Origin: AAA164-E04 sp014239995
GTDB taxonomy: Bacteria; Verrucomicrobiota; Verrucomicrobiia; Limisphaerales; AAA164-E04
Reading direction: 5' to 3'
DNA: 37,468 nt
Assembly: GCA_029247315.1 (NCBI GenBank)
Contig: JAQWLM010000044.1
Coordinates: 1 to 37,468 of the forward strand
Shown here: in pieces, positions 24,661 to 33,346 of the stretch
Layout of the letters: the number at the start of each line of letters is the position of its first letter
Numbering within the stretch: the first letter of the stretch is position 1
Position numbers and translations under genes: made by a program
The notes under the pieces: model-generated
Databases searched by the model: none
What the model was told of the DNA's origin: nothing
What the model saw: the letters and a program-made list of their open reading frames with translations, nothing else

Positions 24661-27029
24661 GTATGCTGTGGGTAGAGAATAACCCTGTCGTGCGTGATCA
24701 GGCAGAAATCCAGTCGCCCATCCCCTGTCAAATCCGCAGCAATCCCCTCACGTGGTTCAGAAAACGCCGCCACTTGGTTGCGATAACTCTTGGTTTCAAA
24801 GACCTGCCACCGATTCAAGGGGGTAAGGGCTTGTCGCAAATCCCATTGGAGGCATGCCACGCCATGTTCCTTGGATTCCAGGGCGAATATTTCCAAAGAT
24901 GCCGCAGATCCAAAATCGCCAACGACAAGATCCAGCAACCTTGCTTCCTTGACCTCCAATCGGAGAGCATCCATCACGACCAAACGAGCTTGCGTTTCCG
25001 CAAGATCCAGCACCATGGCATCCTGTTTTCCCTGGAATAGAATCCGCCCGGCAACGCTGTTTCTCACATCCAACCAGTCCATTCTGGTGACTGTATTCAT
25101 CGCGATTCCCATGCTTTGCCTAACACGCCAGACTCCCATGGGATCACGCCGAGCCAGGTGGGCCTGATGACCTGTCTGGTCCATCAAGACAATCATGGAA
25201 TCCGTACCAGGCATCGCTTCTTCCACAAGCCCCGATAACAATCGAGACTCGTTGGAAGGCCCGTTGATCTGGCCTACTACCTCCAAACGCCATGCAGCGG
25301 CACCATCCCTCTCCTGCAACTGCCCTTGCTCCTGGTGAAGTCTAAAACCACGCACGAGATTCTTGAATGGTAAAACCAAGTCCGGTTTTTCATCTCCGTC
25401 CAAATCCCCACTTCCGGCCCAACCTCCCTGCCAGGAACCTCCTGGTGGTGCGAGGTGAAGGAGGTCGAACGTATTCCCTTCAGGATCCCGCCTCAGGCAA
25501 TGAAGAGGCTCGTATGGGATGAACAGAAGAAGGTCCATGTGTCCATCTTGATCCAGGTCGTGCATCATCAGTCGTTCTGGAGTCCCTTTCAGGGATCCCT
25601 GAAATACCTGCTGTTGCCTCCCCTGGTCATGATTCATAAGTGTCAAGCCCCAGGCAGATTCTGTTTCATGCACGATAGCAAGAGGCTGGGGAAGTTCCGC
25701 TTGCGCCGACGTGACACAAGCCATCACCAGCGGGCCTTGGATACCGCTTACAGGCTCAGGATAACTCAACACCTGCCGCGAGGCATCCCAGCGCGCAATG
25801 CCAATCTGTTTTTCATCTCTGCTCAAGACGAAAACTTCCTTGGCCCCATCCTTGTCCCAATCCATGGCGCTCATGGCCTGAATACCCGTTAATGATGGAA
25901 AAACGCGCGGCTGATCCCAATAACCGCGAGGATTGGATAAAAATACGTGCACCAGTCCAGCATCAGGATCTGCAACAAGGCAGTCTGCTCGCTGATCCTT
26001 GTTCAAATCCACCCAGACAACACCTCGTCGAACACCTGAAAAATCCGGAAACTGCAAGTGATGTTGCCTGCCTCCAAGCAAGTCGGTCGAGGAATCCCCA
26101 GGAGAAACAAGCTCCCACTCAAGCAACATCACCTGGTCGCGATGATCCGAAAGAGCGATGGCGTATGTTTTCCCATGGAAAGAAGATGGCATCCATTTGA
26201 TTTTGTTCAGCCTTGGCGAAGCCGCCTCAATCATGCTGGAAAAGGAACCTTGAAAACCAAATGAAACATACAGGCCATTTTCCCTGTTGGGTGCATGGAA
26301 AGCAAAATCAGACCAGGTATCTCCATTGAGATCCACCAGATCATAGCTCGAAACACCTTGCGGCAAACGCAGGCTTTGCGGATTTTCAATCTGTCTTGCT
26401 CCTCTGTTGAACCATATGCGCAGCTGATCCTCAGCCAGAAAAACAAGGTCAAGATGCCCATCCTGATCCAAGTCGGAAGCCTTGAGGACTGCAGAACCGG
26501 TAAGACCTCCTGAAAGACGCCAACGGCTATTCTCTTTCCATGGATGCTTCTTATCGTTCCAACGTATTTCGAAACGATCCTTGTCATCGTAAAGGATCAC
26601 CTCTGGCAACTGATCCCCGTCAAGGTCTGCCAGACACATGGCTTTGGTGCGGCTTTGCAAAAGGATGGAATCCATTTTGAAACGTGTATCTGGGAGCAAT
26701 AAATTGAGGGACTCATCGCCTTGGGTTGAAGATAGGTCTTCTTCTGCATCAAGGGATGATCCAACACCAGATTGATTCATGAGCAAAGTCAACTGAGATC
26801 TCCTTGGATTTGAAACCACCAGATCCATCCAACCATTGGCATCAAGATCCGCTGCCTGAAGAAACTGAATCTGCAAATCGATGGGAAACTGCTCAGGTTC
26901 ATCAAAACCCCATGAGGTAGAGGCACGCAGACCATTGGCCCAAACATGCAGGAGAAGGCAAGCCGTCGTCAGTAAAAACAAACGCAGGCACTGGTCCCTG
27001 GTTAATCTTTGGATCACCGGGTCAACCAT
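24633..27029 (-). CDS. Large FG-GAP/VCBS repeat secreted or membrane-anchored protein
   Basis: This encodes 798 residues from the ATG at 27029, which overlaps the YjbQ stop (ATGA). An in-frame start 20 codons upstream exists inside YjbQ and is less likely. A hydrophobic segment (LRLFLLTTACLLLHVWANGL) at about residues 16-35 serves as a signal or anchor. The rest carries at least nine FG-GAP calcium loops of the form D-x-D/N-x-D/N-G, such as ADLDANGWMDLVV, ADLDGDQLPEVIL, SDLDQDGHLDLVF, HDLDQDGHMDLLL and ADLTGDGRLDFCL. These should form one or two beta-propellers outside the cytoplasm, suited to protein or glycan binding. Function is unknown. Confidence 0.86.
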   Translation of the reverse strand: MVDPVIQRLTRDQCLRLFLLTTACLLLHVWANGLRASTSWGFDEPEQFPIDLQIQFLQAADLDANGWMDLVVSNPRRSQLTLLMNQSGVGSSLDAEEDLSSTQGDESLNLLLPDTRFKMDSILLQSRTKAMCLADLDGDQLPEVILYDDKDRFEIRWNDKKHPWKENSRWRLSGGLTGSAVLKASDLDQDGHLDLVFLAEDQLRIWFNRGARQIENPQSLRLPQGVSSYDLVDLNGDTWSDFAFHAPNRENGLYVSFGFQGSFSSMIEAASPRLNKIKWMPSSFHGKTYAIALSDHRDQVMLLEWELVSPGDSSTDLLGGRQHHLQFPDFSGVRRGVVWVDLNKDQRADCLVADPDAGLVHVFLSNPRGYWDQPRVFPSLTGIQAMSAMDWDKDGAKEVFVLSRDEKQIGIARWDASRQVLSYPEPVSGIQGPLVMACVTSAQAELPQPLAIVHETESAWGLTLMNHDQGRQQQVFQGSLKGTPERLMMHDLDQDGHMDLLLFIPYEPLHCLRRDPEGNTFDLLHLAPPGGSWQGGWAGSGDLDGDEKPDLVLPFKNLVRGFRLHQEQGQLQERDGAAAWRLEVVGQINGPSNESRLLSGLVEEAMPGTDSMIVLMDQTGHQAHLARRDPMGVWRVRQSMGIAMNTVTRMDWLDVRNSVAGRILFQGKQDAMVLDLAETQARLVVMDALRLEVKEARLLDLVVGDFGSAASLEIFALESKEHGVACLQWDLRQALTPLNRWQVFETKSYRNQVAAFSEPREGIAADLTGDGRLDFCLITHDRVILYPQHTWDSPSSIP

Positions 27030-27454
27030 CAGCTTCCAGTCAAATGCACCACCACCTGCCTTTGGTGCGGATGAATTCGATGCTCCCAAAGATAAATCCC
27101 TTGCCAGGTACCAAGCAACAAGCTTCCTCCTGCGAAGGGAATACTCAGGTGCACCGAGGTCAGAGCCGTCCTGACATGTGCCGGCATGTCATCGGGGCCC
27201 TCCATGGTGTGCTCATAGATCGAATCTCCATCTGGACACAACCGCTGAAAAAATCTCTCCAGGTCAATCTGAACCTCTGGATCAGCATTTTCCTGAATTA
27301 ACAATGACGCTGAGGTGTGACGGAGGAACAGGTGGGTCAAACCTTCCTCAAGACCGCTTTCATTGAGAACACCCTGCACGTCACGGGTGAACTCGGTAAG
27401 GCCACGTCCAGCAGTGGCAATGGTCAACGAACGCTGCATTTGCCTCAGTGACAT
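27029..27454 (-). CDS. YjbQ family (UPF0047) protein
   Basis: This encodes 141 residues from the ATG at 27454 (MSLRQMQ). An extra 19 codons upstream are open but overlap the neighbouring TPR gene. Family blocks are LTHLFLRHTSASLLIQENAD and SVHLSIPFAGGSLLLGTWQG, followed by IYLWEHR. The conserved His and Glu residues line a trimer pocket. E. coli YjbQ has been linked to a weak, secondary thiamine-phosphate synthase activity, but the physiological role is not settled. It sits between the TPR gene (40 bp) and the FG-GAP gene (ATGA overlap). The symbol is not assigned because the reaction is uncertain. Confidence 0.9.
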   Translation of the reverse strand: MSLRQMQRSLTIATAGRGLTEFTRDVQGVLNESGLEEGLTHLFLRHTSASLLIQENADPEVQIDLERFFQRLCPDGDSIYEHTMEGPDDMPAHVRTALTSVHLSIPFAGGSLLLGTWQGIYLWEHRIHPHQRQVVVHLTGS

Positions 27455-27494
27455 GGTGAATGCTAATGCTCGATGCAGGTTTGGAAGCGAAAGC

Positions 27495-29123
27495 CTATTC
27501 CCCCCCCTCAATCAGACGCTCAAGCACCGGTTCCTTGGAAAGACCACCCTCAAGGGCCTTCTGGTAGTGGTGGCGGGCCAGTTCCTTGTAGGGCGGATCG
27601 TATGAGGCATATACCACGGCCAGATTGAAGTGTGCATTGGGTAGGCTGGGATCCAGATGCAGGGCTTTTCGGAGTGCCGTTTCCCCCGCAGCACGCTGCC
27701 CCAGTTGACTGAGCACGCTACCGAGCTGACTCTGTACCTCAGCATCATTGGGATCCAGTCTCGCAGCCTGCGCTAGGAAGCCCAGTGCCCCCTCGTAGTC
27801 TTGTTCCAGGAACTTCAACTGTCCCGAGAGAAAAAGGGCATAAACGTGATCTGGATGGATGGAGAGGGCACGCTGCAATGTCGCCTCCGCCTCCTCTGGA
27901 GCATTCATCTGCATCTGGATCTGGCCCAAATTAGATAAGGTATGGGCGTTGTCAGGCACCATTTGAAGGATTTCTTTAAATCGGCTCAGTGCCGTGGCGA
28001 GATCTCCGGCAGCTTGAGCCTGCCTTGCTTTCTGCTCCAGGCTTGCAGCGATTGCTGCCTGCTCAGCGTTCAGCTCCCAGTTGGGATCAATCTCTGCGGG
28101 AATTGGGAGTTCATCGGGAAGACGTTTTTCCATGAGAGCGAGCTCTTCGGGACGATAGGGGATGCTTTCCGCTTCATACGCAGCGATTTTGGCCTCCATC
28201 CACTGATCCTCTTTATCCGGATTTCGCCGACGGGAAAATGGCCACCAGCTTCTACCCCGCAAGCGCTTGCTGGATCGTGAAACCGGTTTGAGGTCCGAAT
28301 CCGAGGATGCAAGGGGTTTACTGGATTCGGTTGAGGCCTGCGCCTGCCTTCGAAGAACGGCATTCTGCTCCATCAATTCCTGGACCAACTGATCCCGATC
28401 ACCCTCATCAGCACCCTCACCAGAGGCCGTAATTTCTCGACGTAGAGACCCGATCAGAATCTCTTGCTGCTCGATGGTTTCGGCGGCATTCTTCAGTTGG
28501 GTTTGCAGGTCCGGAGCACCGTCCTGGTTTGATCCGCTGGTCGCCTGAAGGTATTTTACCTGCAAAAGTTCCCTTTCCTTTTGAAGTTCCATGATACGCG
28601 CTTCAGCACGCTGGAGCTCCTCAGGATTGAAACCGGCGGGCTTGGCCCCCATGGCTTCGCGCAGCTTGGCCATGTAGAGCCGGTTTTCCTCCTGCAATTG
28701 CTCAATCCTCACATTCAAAGCCTGGATTTGCCCTCCAAGATCATGCGTTACCTCAGCAACGGCCGTCTCAATATCCTCCTTGGAGGTATCATCCGATTTG
28801 GAAGGAACGGCATGATTGACGCTGCTGGAAAGGGCTGGGTTAGGCATTTTTTCCATTTCACGCGTAAGATACGACATCCGAAACTGGATAACCCTGCTGT
28901 TCCAGGAAGGATTTGTATTTTGAAAGGCACGCAGTTGTTTGGAAGCCAATGCGTATGCAGCGGCTGCCTGATCGGATAAACCAGTATCACGATACTGGTC
29001 AGCCTGCTTGATCAATTTGTAAATCGCGATGTAATCCCCGTCAGCGCCTTGTGCATGAAGCATGTTTGAAACCGCAGGCACGACCAAGAGGCCGTATATC
29101 AGCCAGTGTAAGATTCTTTTCAT
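27495..29123 (-). CDS. Secreted coiled-coil and TPR protein
   Basis: This encodes 542 residues. A signal peptide covers 1-25 (WLIYGLLVVPAVSNMLHAQG). Residues about 118-270 form a long heptad-rich coiled coil with many Glu, Gln and Leu (ALNVRIEQLQEENRLYMAKL). A basic Pro/Arg-rich hinge (RSSKRLRGRSWWPFSRRRN) follows, then four to five TPRs from about 365 to 530, such as HTLSNLGQIQMQMNAPEEAE, VYALFLSGQLKFLEQDYEGA and AEVQSQLGSVLSQLGQRAAG. The protein likely organises an envelope complex. It is the first gene of the minus-strand run through YjbQ, FG-GAP and the ligase-family gene. It is divergent from the HNH gene, with a 157-bp shared promoter region. Confidence 0.82.
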   Translation of the reverse strand: MKRILHWLIYGLLVVPAVSNMLHAQGADGDYIAIYKLIKQADQYRDTGLSDQAAAAYALASKQLRAFQNTNPSWNSRVIQFRMSYLTREMEKMPNPALSSSVNHAVPSKSDDTSKEDIETAVAEVTHDLGGQIQALNVRIEQLQEENRLYMAKLREAMGAKPAGFNPEELQRAEARIMELQKERELLQVKYLQATSGSNQDGAPDLQTQLKNAAETIEQQEILIGSLRREITASGEGADEGDRDQLVQELMEQNAVLRRQAQASTESSKPLASSDSDLKPVSRSSKRLRGRSWWPFSRRRNPDKEDQWMEAKIAAYEAESIPYRPEELALMEKRLPDELPIPAEIDPNWELNAEQAAIAASLEQKARQAQAAGDLATALSRFKEILQMVPDNAHTLSNLGQIQMQMNAPEEAEATLQRALSIHPDHVYALFLSGQLKFLEQDYEGALGFLAQAARLDPNDAEVQSQLGSVLSQLGQRAAGETALRKALHLDPSLPNAHFNLAVVYASYDPPYKELARHHYQKALEGGLSKEPVLERLIEGGE

Positions 29124-29280
29124 ATGCGTGTGTGCACGTCACTGGGACTTGGGTTGGACCCGTTTGCATCAACCAAATCAACCGTGTTGATTTTTCCCAG
29201 CGACGAACCTAGACCATTTATGAAGGGCGATTTGACAGACGTCAACGCCTCTGTTAGCAATAAGCATCCCCGGGATATCC

Positions 29281-29910
29281 ATGGCCGCTCAACTCCAACA
29301 ACCCGTATTGGTGCTGAATCGACTCTGGCAGGCAGTGAATGTCTGTTCAGCGAGGAGGGCCATTACCCTGCTCTTCGAAGGCAGGGCACAGGTGGTTTGC
29401 GAGGATCCTTCGGGATCCTTCCAGACATACTCATTCCATGAGTGGAAAGATTTTTCAAATGAGCAACCCACAAGCACCAAGGAGGATGTCCGCACGATCT
29501 CCTTCAGGATCGGCGTTCCAAAGGTCATTCTACTGTTGGTATACGATCGCTTCCCGAAAAAGGAAGTTAAGTTTACCCGCCACAACATATTTGAACGGGA
29601 CCACAACACTTGTCAGTACTGTGGCGAGTCTCTCGAACGGAAACGGCTGAATCTGGATCATGTGATACCCCGCGACCGCGGAGGACCCACCAACTGGGAA
29701 AACATCGTTTGCTCCTGCATTCCATGCAACACGCGAAAGGCCAATCGGACACCGAAGGAGGCAAGCATGCACTTGGTGCGCAACCCGAAGCGCCCGAAAT
29801 GGCGTCCGTTTATTCAAGTCAATTTCACCCTCAACGGACACGCAAGCTGGCGTCACTTCCTGGATATTGCATACTGGAATGTGGAAATTGGTGAGGACCT
29901 GACACAATAA
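29281..29910 (+). CDS. HNH endonuclease family protein
   Basis: This encodes 209 residues. A C-terminal HNH domain carries the zinc knuckle pairs CQYC (111-114) and CSCIPC (144-149), the catalytic DH in LNLDHVIPRDRGGPTNWEN (H127), the middle Asn (N138) and the third position N150 in CNTRKANRTP. The first 95 residues (PVLVLNRLWQAVNVCSARRA) match the N-terminal module of stand-alone HNH proteins widely found in Verrucomicrobiota and Cyanobacteria. Such proteins are presumed to cut DNA, with unknown biological targets. No restriction methyltransferase or phage gene is nearby. It is convergent with the RelE-like gene, 7 bp apart. Confidence 0.88.
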   Translation: MAAQLQQPVLVLNRLWQAVNVCSARRAITLLFEGRAQVVCEDPSGSFQTYSFHEWKDFSNEQPTSTKEDVRTISFRIGVPKVILLLVYDRFPKKEVKFTRHNIFERDHNTCQYCGESLERKRLNLDHVIPRDRGGPTNWENIVCSCIPCNTRKANRTPKEASMHLVRNPKRPKWRPFIQVNFTLNGHASWRHFLDIAYWNVEIGEDLTQ

Positions 29911-29917
29911 ACCCCAA

Positions 29918-30283
29918 CTACTTGCTCGTCACAGGGTTAACATCCATGAGTTCCCAGAACTTGGGGTTTTCCTGCAGGGCTTCATCCTCCCCCGTTGGAA
30001 GACTGGATCTGAAAAGAAAATCCCTGAGTGTGTTCTTGCTGAGGATCCGGTGGATAATGATTCCCAATTCACAACGCTCAAAGTAAACTCGATATTCACC
30101 TAACCTGTACCGATACAGTTGCTTACCCTGTCTCTCCAGTTTACCAAAACGATCCAAATCCTTGGAGCGAACATCTTGAGGAAAACCCCGGAAATCGCCC
30201 AGGATATCAAGCTGCAAGTCCTTGGGCATTTTGGACAGTTCCCGAGCACTCGTTGGGTTGAAAATGATTTGAAATGGATTCAT
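29918..30283 (-). CDS. RelE/ParE-superfamily toxin-like protein, no visible antitoxin
   Basis: This encodes 121 residues from the ATG at 30283 (MNPFQII). Two further ATGs lie up to three codons upstream. The core shows a RelE-type order: the helix RELSKMPKDLQLDILGDFRG, then KLERQGKQLYRYRLGEYRVYFE, and the last strand GIIIHRILSKNTLRDFLFR. The RYRLGEYRVYFE block is a strong family mark. RelE proteins cleave mRNA at the ribosome, while ParE proteins inhibit gyrase. The C-terminus is about 25 residues longer than usual. No antitoxin-like gene is seen upstream or downstream, so it could be a degraded module or one that uses an unlinked partner. Confidence 0.72.
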   Translation of the reverse strand: MNPFQIIFNPTSARELSKMPKDLQLDILGDFRGFPQDVRSKDLDRFGKLERQGKQLYRYRLGEYRVYFERCELGIIIHRILSKNTLRDFLFRSSLPTGEDEALQENPKFWELMDVNPVTSK

Positions 30284-30524
30284 CGGCATCAATTGAGGTC
30301 ATGCCAGCACACGCACAACTTCAATAACTGAGCCATAAAATGACAGATGAAGATTTTTCAACAAGAAAAATTCACTCGACAGTGTTAATGACAGTCACGT
30401 TCAGATCATTTACCAATCTGGGTAACTTGATTCGCAACACATAGGCGGAAAACAGGCTTGGAATGGCCTCAAGCGTCCCTCTGCGCCAACGCGCCTCATT
30501 TGACGCATGCTACTTATATTTAAG

Positions 30525-31571
30525 TTATCGCGTCACTCGATAGAGAAATCGATAATGCCATTTGGCACATGCCACGGTCCATTCCCTCAAAAGGTTGTGA
30601 CGCATTGGAAGCATCAGCGATTGCAAGCCTCCTGCCCAGACAAGCCGACTCCTGAAACGTCTGTAATAATCTTTTTGAATGCGCCCCAGGGCATCTTTCC
30701 ATGGCCTTGTCCCCCGTGCGAAGGCGATTAGCTGACGGGAGGCCATCATGGAGGTTTCCATACCAATGGACATGCCATTACCGCTCAGAGGAGGAATGGA
30801 AAGACTACGGTCTCCGATGTAGAGTGATTGGTCATTCAAGACGGGCTTCAACCCATAATGCAAACCCGCCGAAAAGCAAAGCGATGTAGTATCCATGATG
30901 GCAGCATCGAAAGCCTCACGACAACTTGGGTGAAGCAGGCTTCCAATAAAGGACCTCCAGGTATACCTCAAGTCCCGTGGAGCGAGACGCTCGGATACCA
31001 GTCCACACACGTTCACAAGGCCATTTTCGATGCGGCAGAGTCCAACGTATGCGCCTGGCGCAAAGTGTAATTCCAGATCAGCCGCAAGCTCCAATCCCTG
31101 GGCGTGCACCTTGAATCCCAAGTGAGTTGCATTCTGATGGGGCCCCATGCGTTTCCCCGTCGCCATCACCATGCCTTCACGAGCCAGGGCATCCTTTCCA
31201 GTGACACGGCTGCCTTGCCTGAGCACGCCCCCCAGCGATAGGTATGCATCGGCCATGATCCGATCCATCCTGTATCTTGAGATACATAGAGCCGCCTCAG
31301 GCATGGGAAGCACTGGGGAACGATGTCGCTGCCCATAAAGGCGCATGGTTTCTGCCTCAATCCCCCCTGCATCCAGCATTTGCTGGTAGATGCCCAATTG
31401 TCTGAGGATACCTGTTCCAGCCCCACTGATGAATTCACCGCATACACGATGTCGAGGGTAAGAACCCGCTTCGAGAAGCTCAACCTGCACACCCTGACGC
31501 CTTAGCTCAATGCCCAGTGTCAGCCCGGCAACACCGCCTCCCACGACGCAGATACTGGGGTCACTGCTCAT
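30525..31571 (-). CDS. FAD-dependent oxidoreductase of the type III PKS cluster
   Basis: This is a 348-residue flavoprotein of the geranylgeranyl-reductase/para-hydroxybenzoate hydroxylase type. The dinucleotide-binding motif VVGGGVAGLTLGIELRRQG lies at residues 9-27. YPRHRVCGEFISG at 38-50 is typical of the subfamily, and the C-terminal FAD ribityl motif is YIGDRSLSIPPLSGNG at about 251-266. It likely hydroxylates or oxidises the polyketide product. It overlaps the methyltransferase stop by 11 bases and is the last gene of the three-gene unit. An srsC-like role in phenolic lipid modification is possible but not proven. An alternative is a reductase acting on an isoprenoid chain. Confidence 0.85.
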   Translation of the reverse strand: MSSDPSICVVGGGVAGLTLGIELRRQGVQVELLEAGSYPRHRVCGEFISGAGTGILRQLGIYQQMLDAGGIEAETMRLYGQRHRSPVLPMPEAALCISRYRMDRIMADAYLSLGGVLRQGSRVTGKDALAREGMVMATGKRMGPHQNATHLGFKVHAQGLELAADLELHFAPGAYVGLCRIENGLVNVCGLVSERLAPRDLRYTWRSFIGSLLHPSCREAFDAAIMDTTSLCFSAGLHYGLKPVLNDQSLYIGDRSLSIPPLSGNGMSIGMETSMMASRQLIAFARGTRPWKDALGRIQKDYYRRFRSRLVWAGGLQSLMLPMRHNLLREWTVACAKWHYRFLYRVTR

Positions 31572-32265
31572 GATGGGACACTCGACTCGCCGTAAACAGA
31601 TGGCTGAAAAGTCCAGCAGGACGTTCCGTCAATTCCCATCCCATATCGTCACGACATAGTGAGGAAAGTTCACTGGCACGGAAGCCGGCATGCACACTTA
31701 ACCGTGCATCATTGCGGGTCACACGGTTACAACCGAGTAATGGGAGACAGAAAACCCCCATGAGGCCCATGGCGCTGCGTCTGGGCTCGGTACACGCAAA
31801 GAAATCACACCTGGAACGAATCAATCCAAGCATTTCGGAGAGTCTGTCATCCTGAAAATGATGTAAAAACAGGTTGGCAAAACAAACGTCAAAATGGGAA
31901 TCCTCATCCTCAAGCCACTCGAAGATATCCCGCTCAACGATCGTGTGATTCCACCCCAAACTCTCCATGGTTATGAGATGACTTTTAGAAATAGCGCTCA
32001 AACGGTCGACAAACGTCACGTGACATGGTGTTTGGACACAGCCAAGGCTCCGCAGAACCCGCAAGCCAAACAGACCATCTCCAGCGCCAATATCCAAAAG
32101 ACGGAAGGAGCGTTTCCCGCCGAGACCCCGGCGAATCACCTTTGCAAGTATCTCTTTGTGCCCCATCAGGCGGTTGATCAGACGAAGATCCCGTCTTGAT
32201 CCCACAGCAAGAGGGTCGTTTACCGGCAAGTGATCCAGCATTTCTGTTTTGACGACACGCTGCAT
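31561..32265 (-). CDS. Class I SAM-dependent methyltransferase of the type III PKS cluster
   Basis: This encodes 234 residues. Motif I, LLDIGAGDGLFG, at 57-68 binds S-adenosylmethionine, VTFVDRLSAISK is the acidic post-I loop, and DVCFANLFLHHF near 137-148 is motif IV. Lys/Arg-rich segments before motif I resemble small-molecule O- or C-methyltransferases. It lies between the synthase gene (16 bp) and the oxidoreductase gene (11-bp overlap). This order is familiar from bacterial phenolic-lipid clusters, where a methyltransferase modifies the ring. Substrate and position of methylation cannot be read from the sequence. Confidence 0.86.
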   Translation of the reverse strand: MQRVVKTEMLDHLPVNDPLAVGSRRDLRLINRLMGHKEILAKVIRRGLGGKRSFRLLDIGAGDGLFGLRVLRSLGCVQTPCHVTFVDRLSAISKSHLITMESLGWNHTIVERDIFEWLEDEDSHFDVCFANLFLHHFQDDRLSEMLGLIRSRCDFFACTEPRRSAMGLMGVFCLPLLGCNRVTRNDARLSVHAGFRASELSSLCRDDMGWELTERPAGLFSHLFTASRVSHHEQ

Positions 32266-32281
32266 ATGAATCTAGGGTCGA

Positions 32282-33346
32282 TCAATCGACATGAAGCATC
32301 AAACCATGGCTGCTGAAGCCTGCTCCAAAGGAATGCATCCACCAATGTCCGCCCAAGGAAGTGTCCTCCAGGTGACGCTCGAGGGCAAGCATGACAAAGG
32401 AACTACTGGTATTTCCATAATCCCTCAACAAATTTCGGCTGACGGCCAAGTCCGTGGACTTGAGTTGGAGTGTGGTTTGGAGTGATTCAATAACGCGCTT
32501 GCCACCAGCGTGGGTTACCCACGCTGAAATGTCGTCTTTTCGAAGGGATAAATCCTTCAGTGCTTTTTTCAACAACAATTCGGAACTGCTGGCAGCAAGT
32601 TGTGGTGTCTCAGCTGATAGGATATTCCTGAGCATCCCACGCCTGTGAGTAAATCTTAACAGTTCCCGCTTATCTGGTTCCAGGTGGGAATAGGATTGAA
32701 TCCACCTCACATGTCGCCCTTGAGAAGGTGGAGCCTTTTCAAGAAGCATGGCACCGGCAGCATCCCCAAAGAGACAGGCACTGATGATGACCCCTGGATC
32801 GTCATCCAGATAAAAAGCTGCACTGCAAACCTCGACGCAAACCGACAGTACCGAGTTTGCCTGAGAGGCCTCGATGAGTGCATGCGCGGTCTGTAGATTA
32901 GGGATGGCAGCAGCGCACCCCTGCCCCACCAGGTCAAGAAGGATCGCATCAGGGCGCAGACCTAATTGTTCACTGACATAGGTGCTCAGGCCCGGGCACA
33001 GATAACCTGTGCAGGTGCTTACCAGGACGGCATCAATTCCTGAGGGATCCCGACCAGCTTTCTGCAGGGCACGTTGTGCAGCGGCGGTGGCCAGCAAAGG
33101 TGCGTGGTGTTCAAAACGACGATGCAAAGTGTCAGGATCAGTCACAAAACCATCTGCGATGGCATCCAAGGCCAGAAAACGCTGGTGGATACCACTGCTG
33201 GAACACATCACCCTGTTCAGAAGCCTATGAGATTTGTTATTCAGGCGGCTATAAAGCCCGTGTTGGCGCAAAGCTGCCAGACACGCTTCCTGAGTGAAGA
33301 CATTTTGGGGCCTTGCGTGGGATACCGCATGGATAAAGGCGGACAT
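32282..33346 (-). CDS. Type III polyketide synthase (chalcone/stilbene synthase family)
   Basis: This 354-residue homodimeric enzyme (from the ATG at 33346; another in-frame ATG is six codons upstream) extends an acyl-CoA starter with malonyl-CoA and cyclises it. The catalytic triad is complete: Cys144 in VGQGCAAAIPNL, His279 in WVTHAGGKRV and Asn312 in YGNTSSSFVML. The C-terminal GAGFSSHGLM is the family GPG-like loop. The sequence groups best with the bacterial alkylpyrone/alkylresorcinol synthases (BpsA, SrsA, ArsB) by these motifs, so a fatty-acyl starter is plausible. It heads the cluster with a methyltransferase and an FAD oxidoreductase. The product is unknown. Confidence 0.93.
   Translation of the reverse strand: MSAFIHAVSHARPQNVFTQEACLAALRQHGLYSRLNNKSHRLLNRVMCSSSGIHQRFLALDAIADGFVTDPDTLHRRFEHHAPLLATAAAQRALQKAGRDPSGIDAVLVSTCTGYLCPGLSTYVSEQLGLRPDAILLDLVGQGCAAAIPNLQTAHALIEASQANSVLSVCVEVCSAAFYLDDDPGVIISACLFGDAAGAMLLEKAPPSQGRHVRWIQSYSHLEPDKRELLRFTHRRGMLRNILSAETPQLAASSSELLLKKALKDLSLRKDDISAWVTHAGGKRVIESLQTTLQLKSTDLAVSRNLLRDYGNTSSSFVMLALERHLEDTSLGGHWWMHSFGAGFSSHGLMLHVD

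Noticed and set aside
29281..30283. HNH nuclease and RelE-like genes considered as a defence island
   Set aside because: They are convergent single genes without restriction, methylase, antitoxin or phage-related partners, so there is no support for a system.
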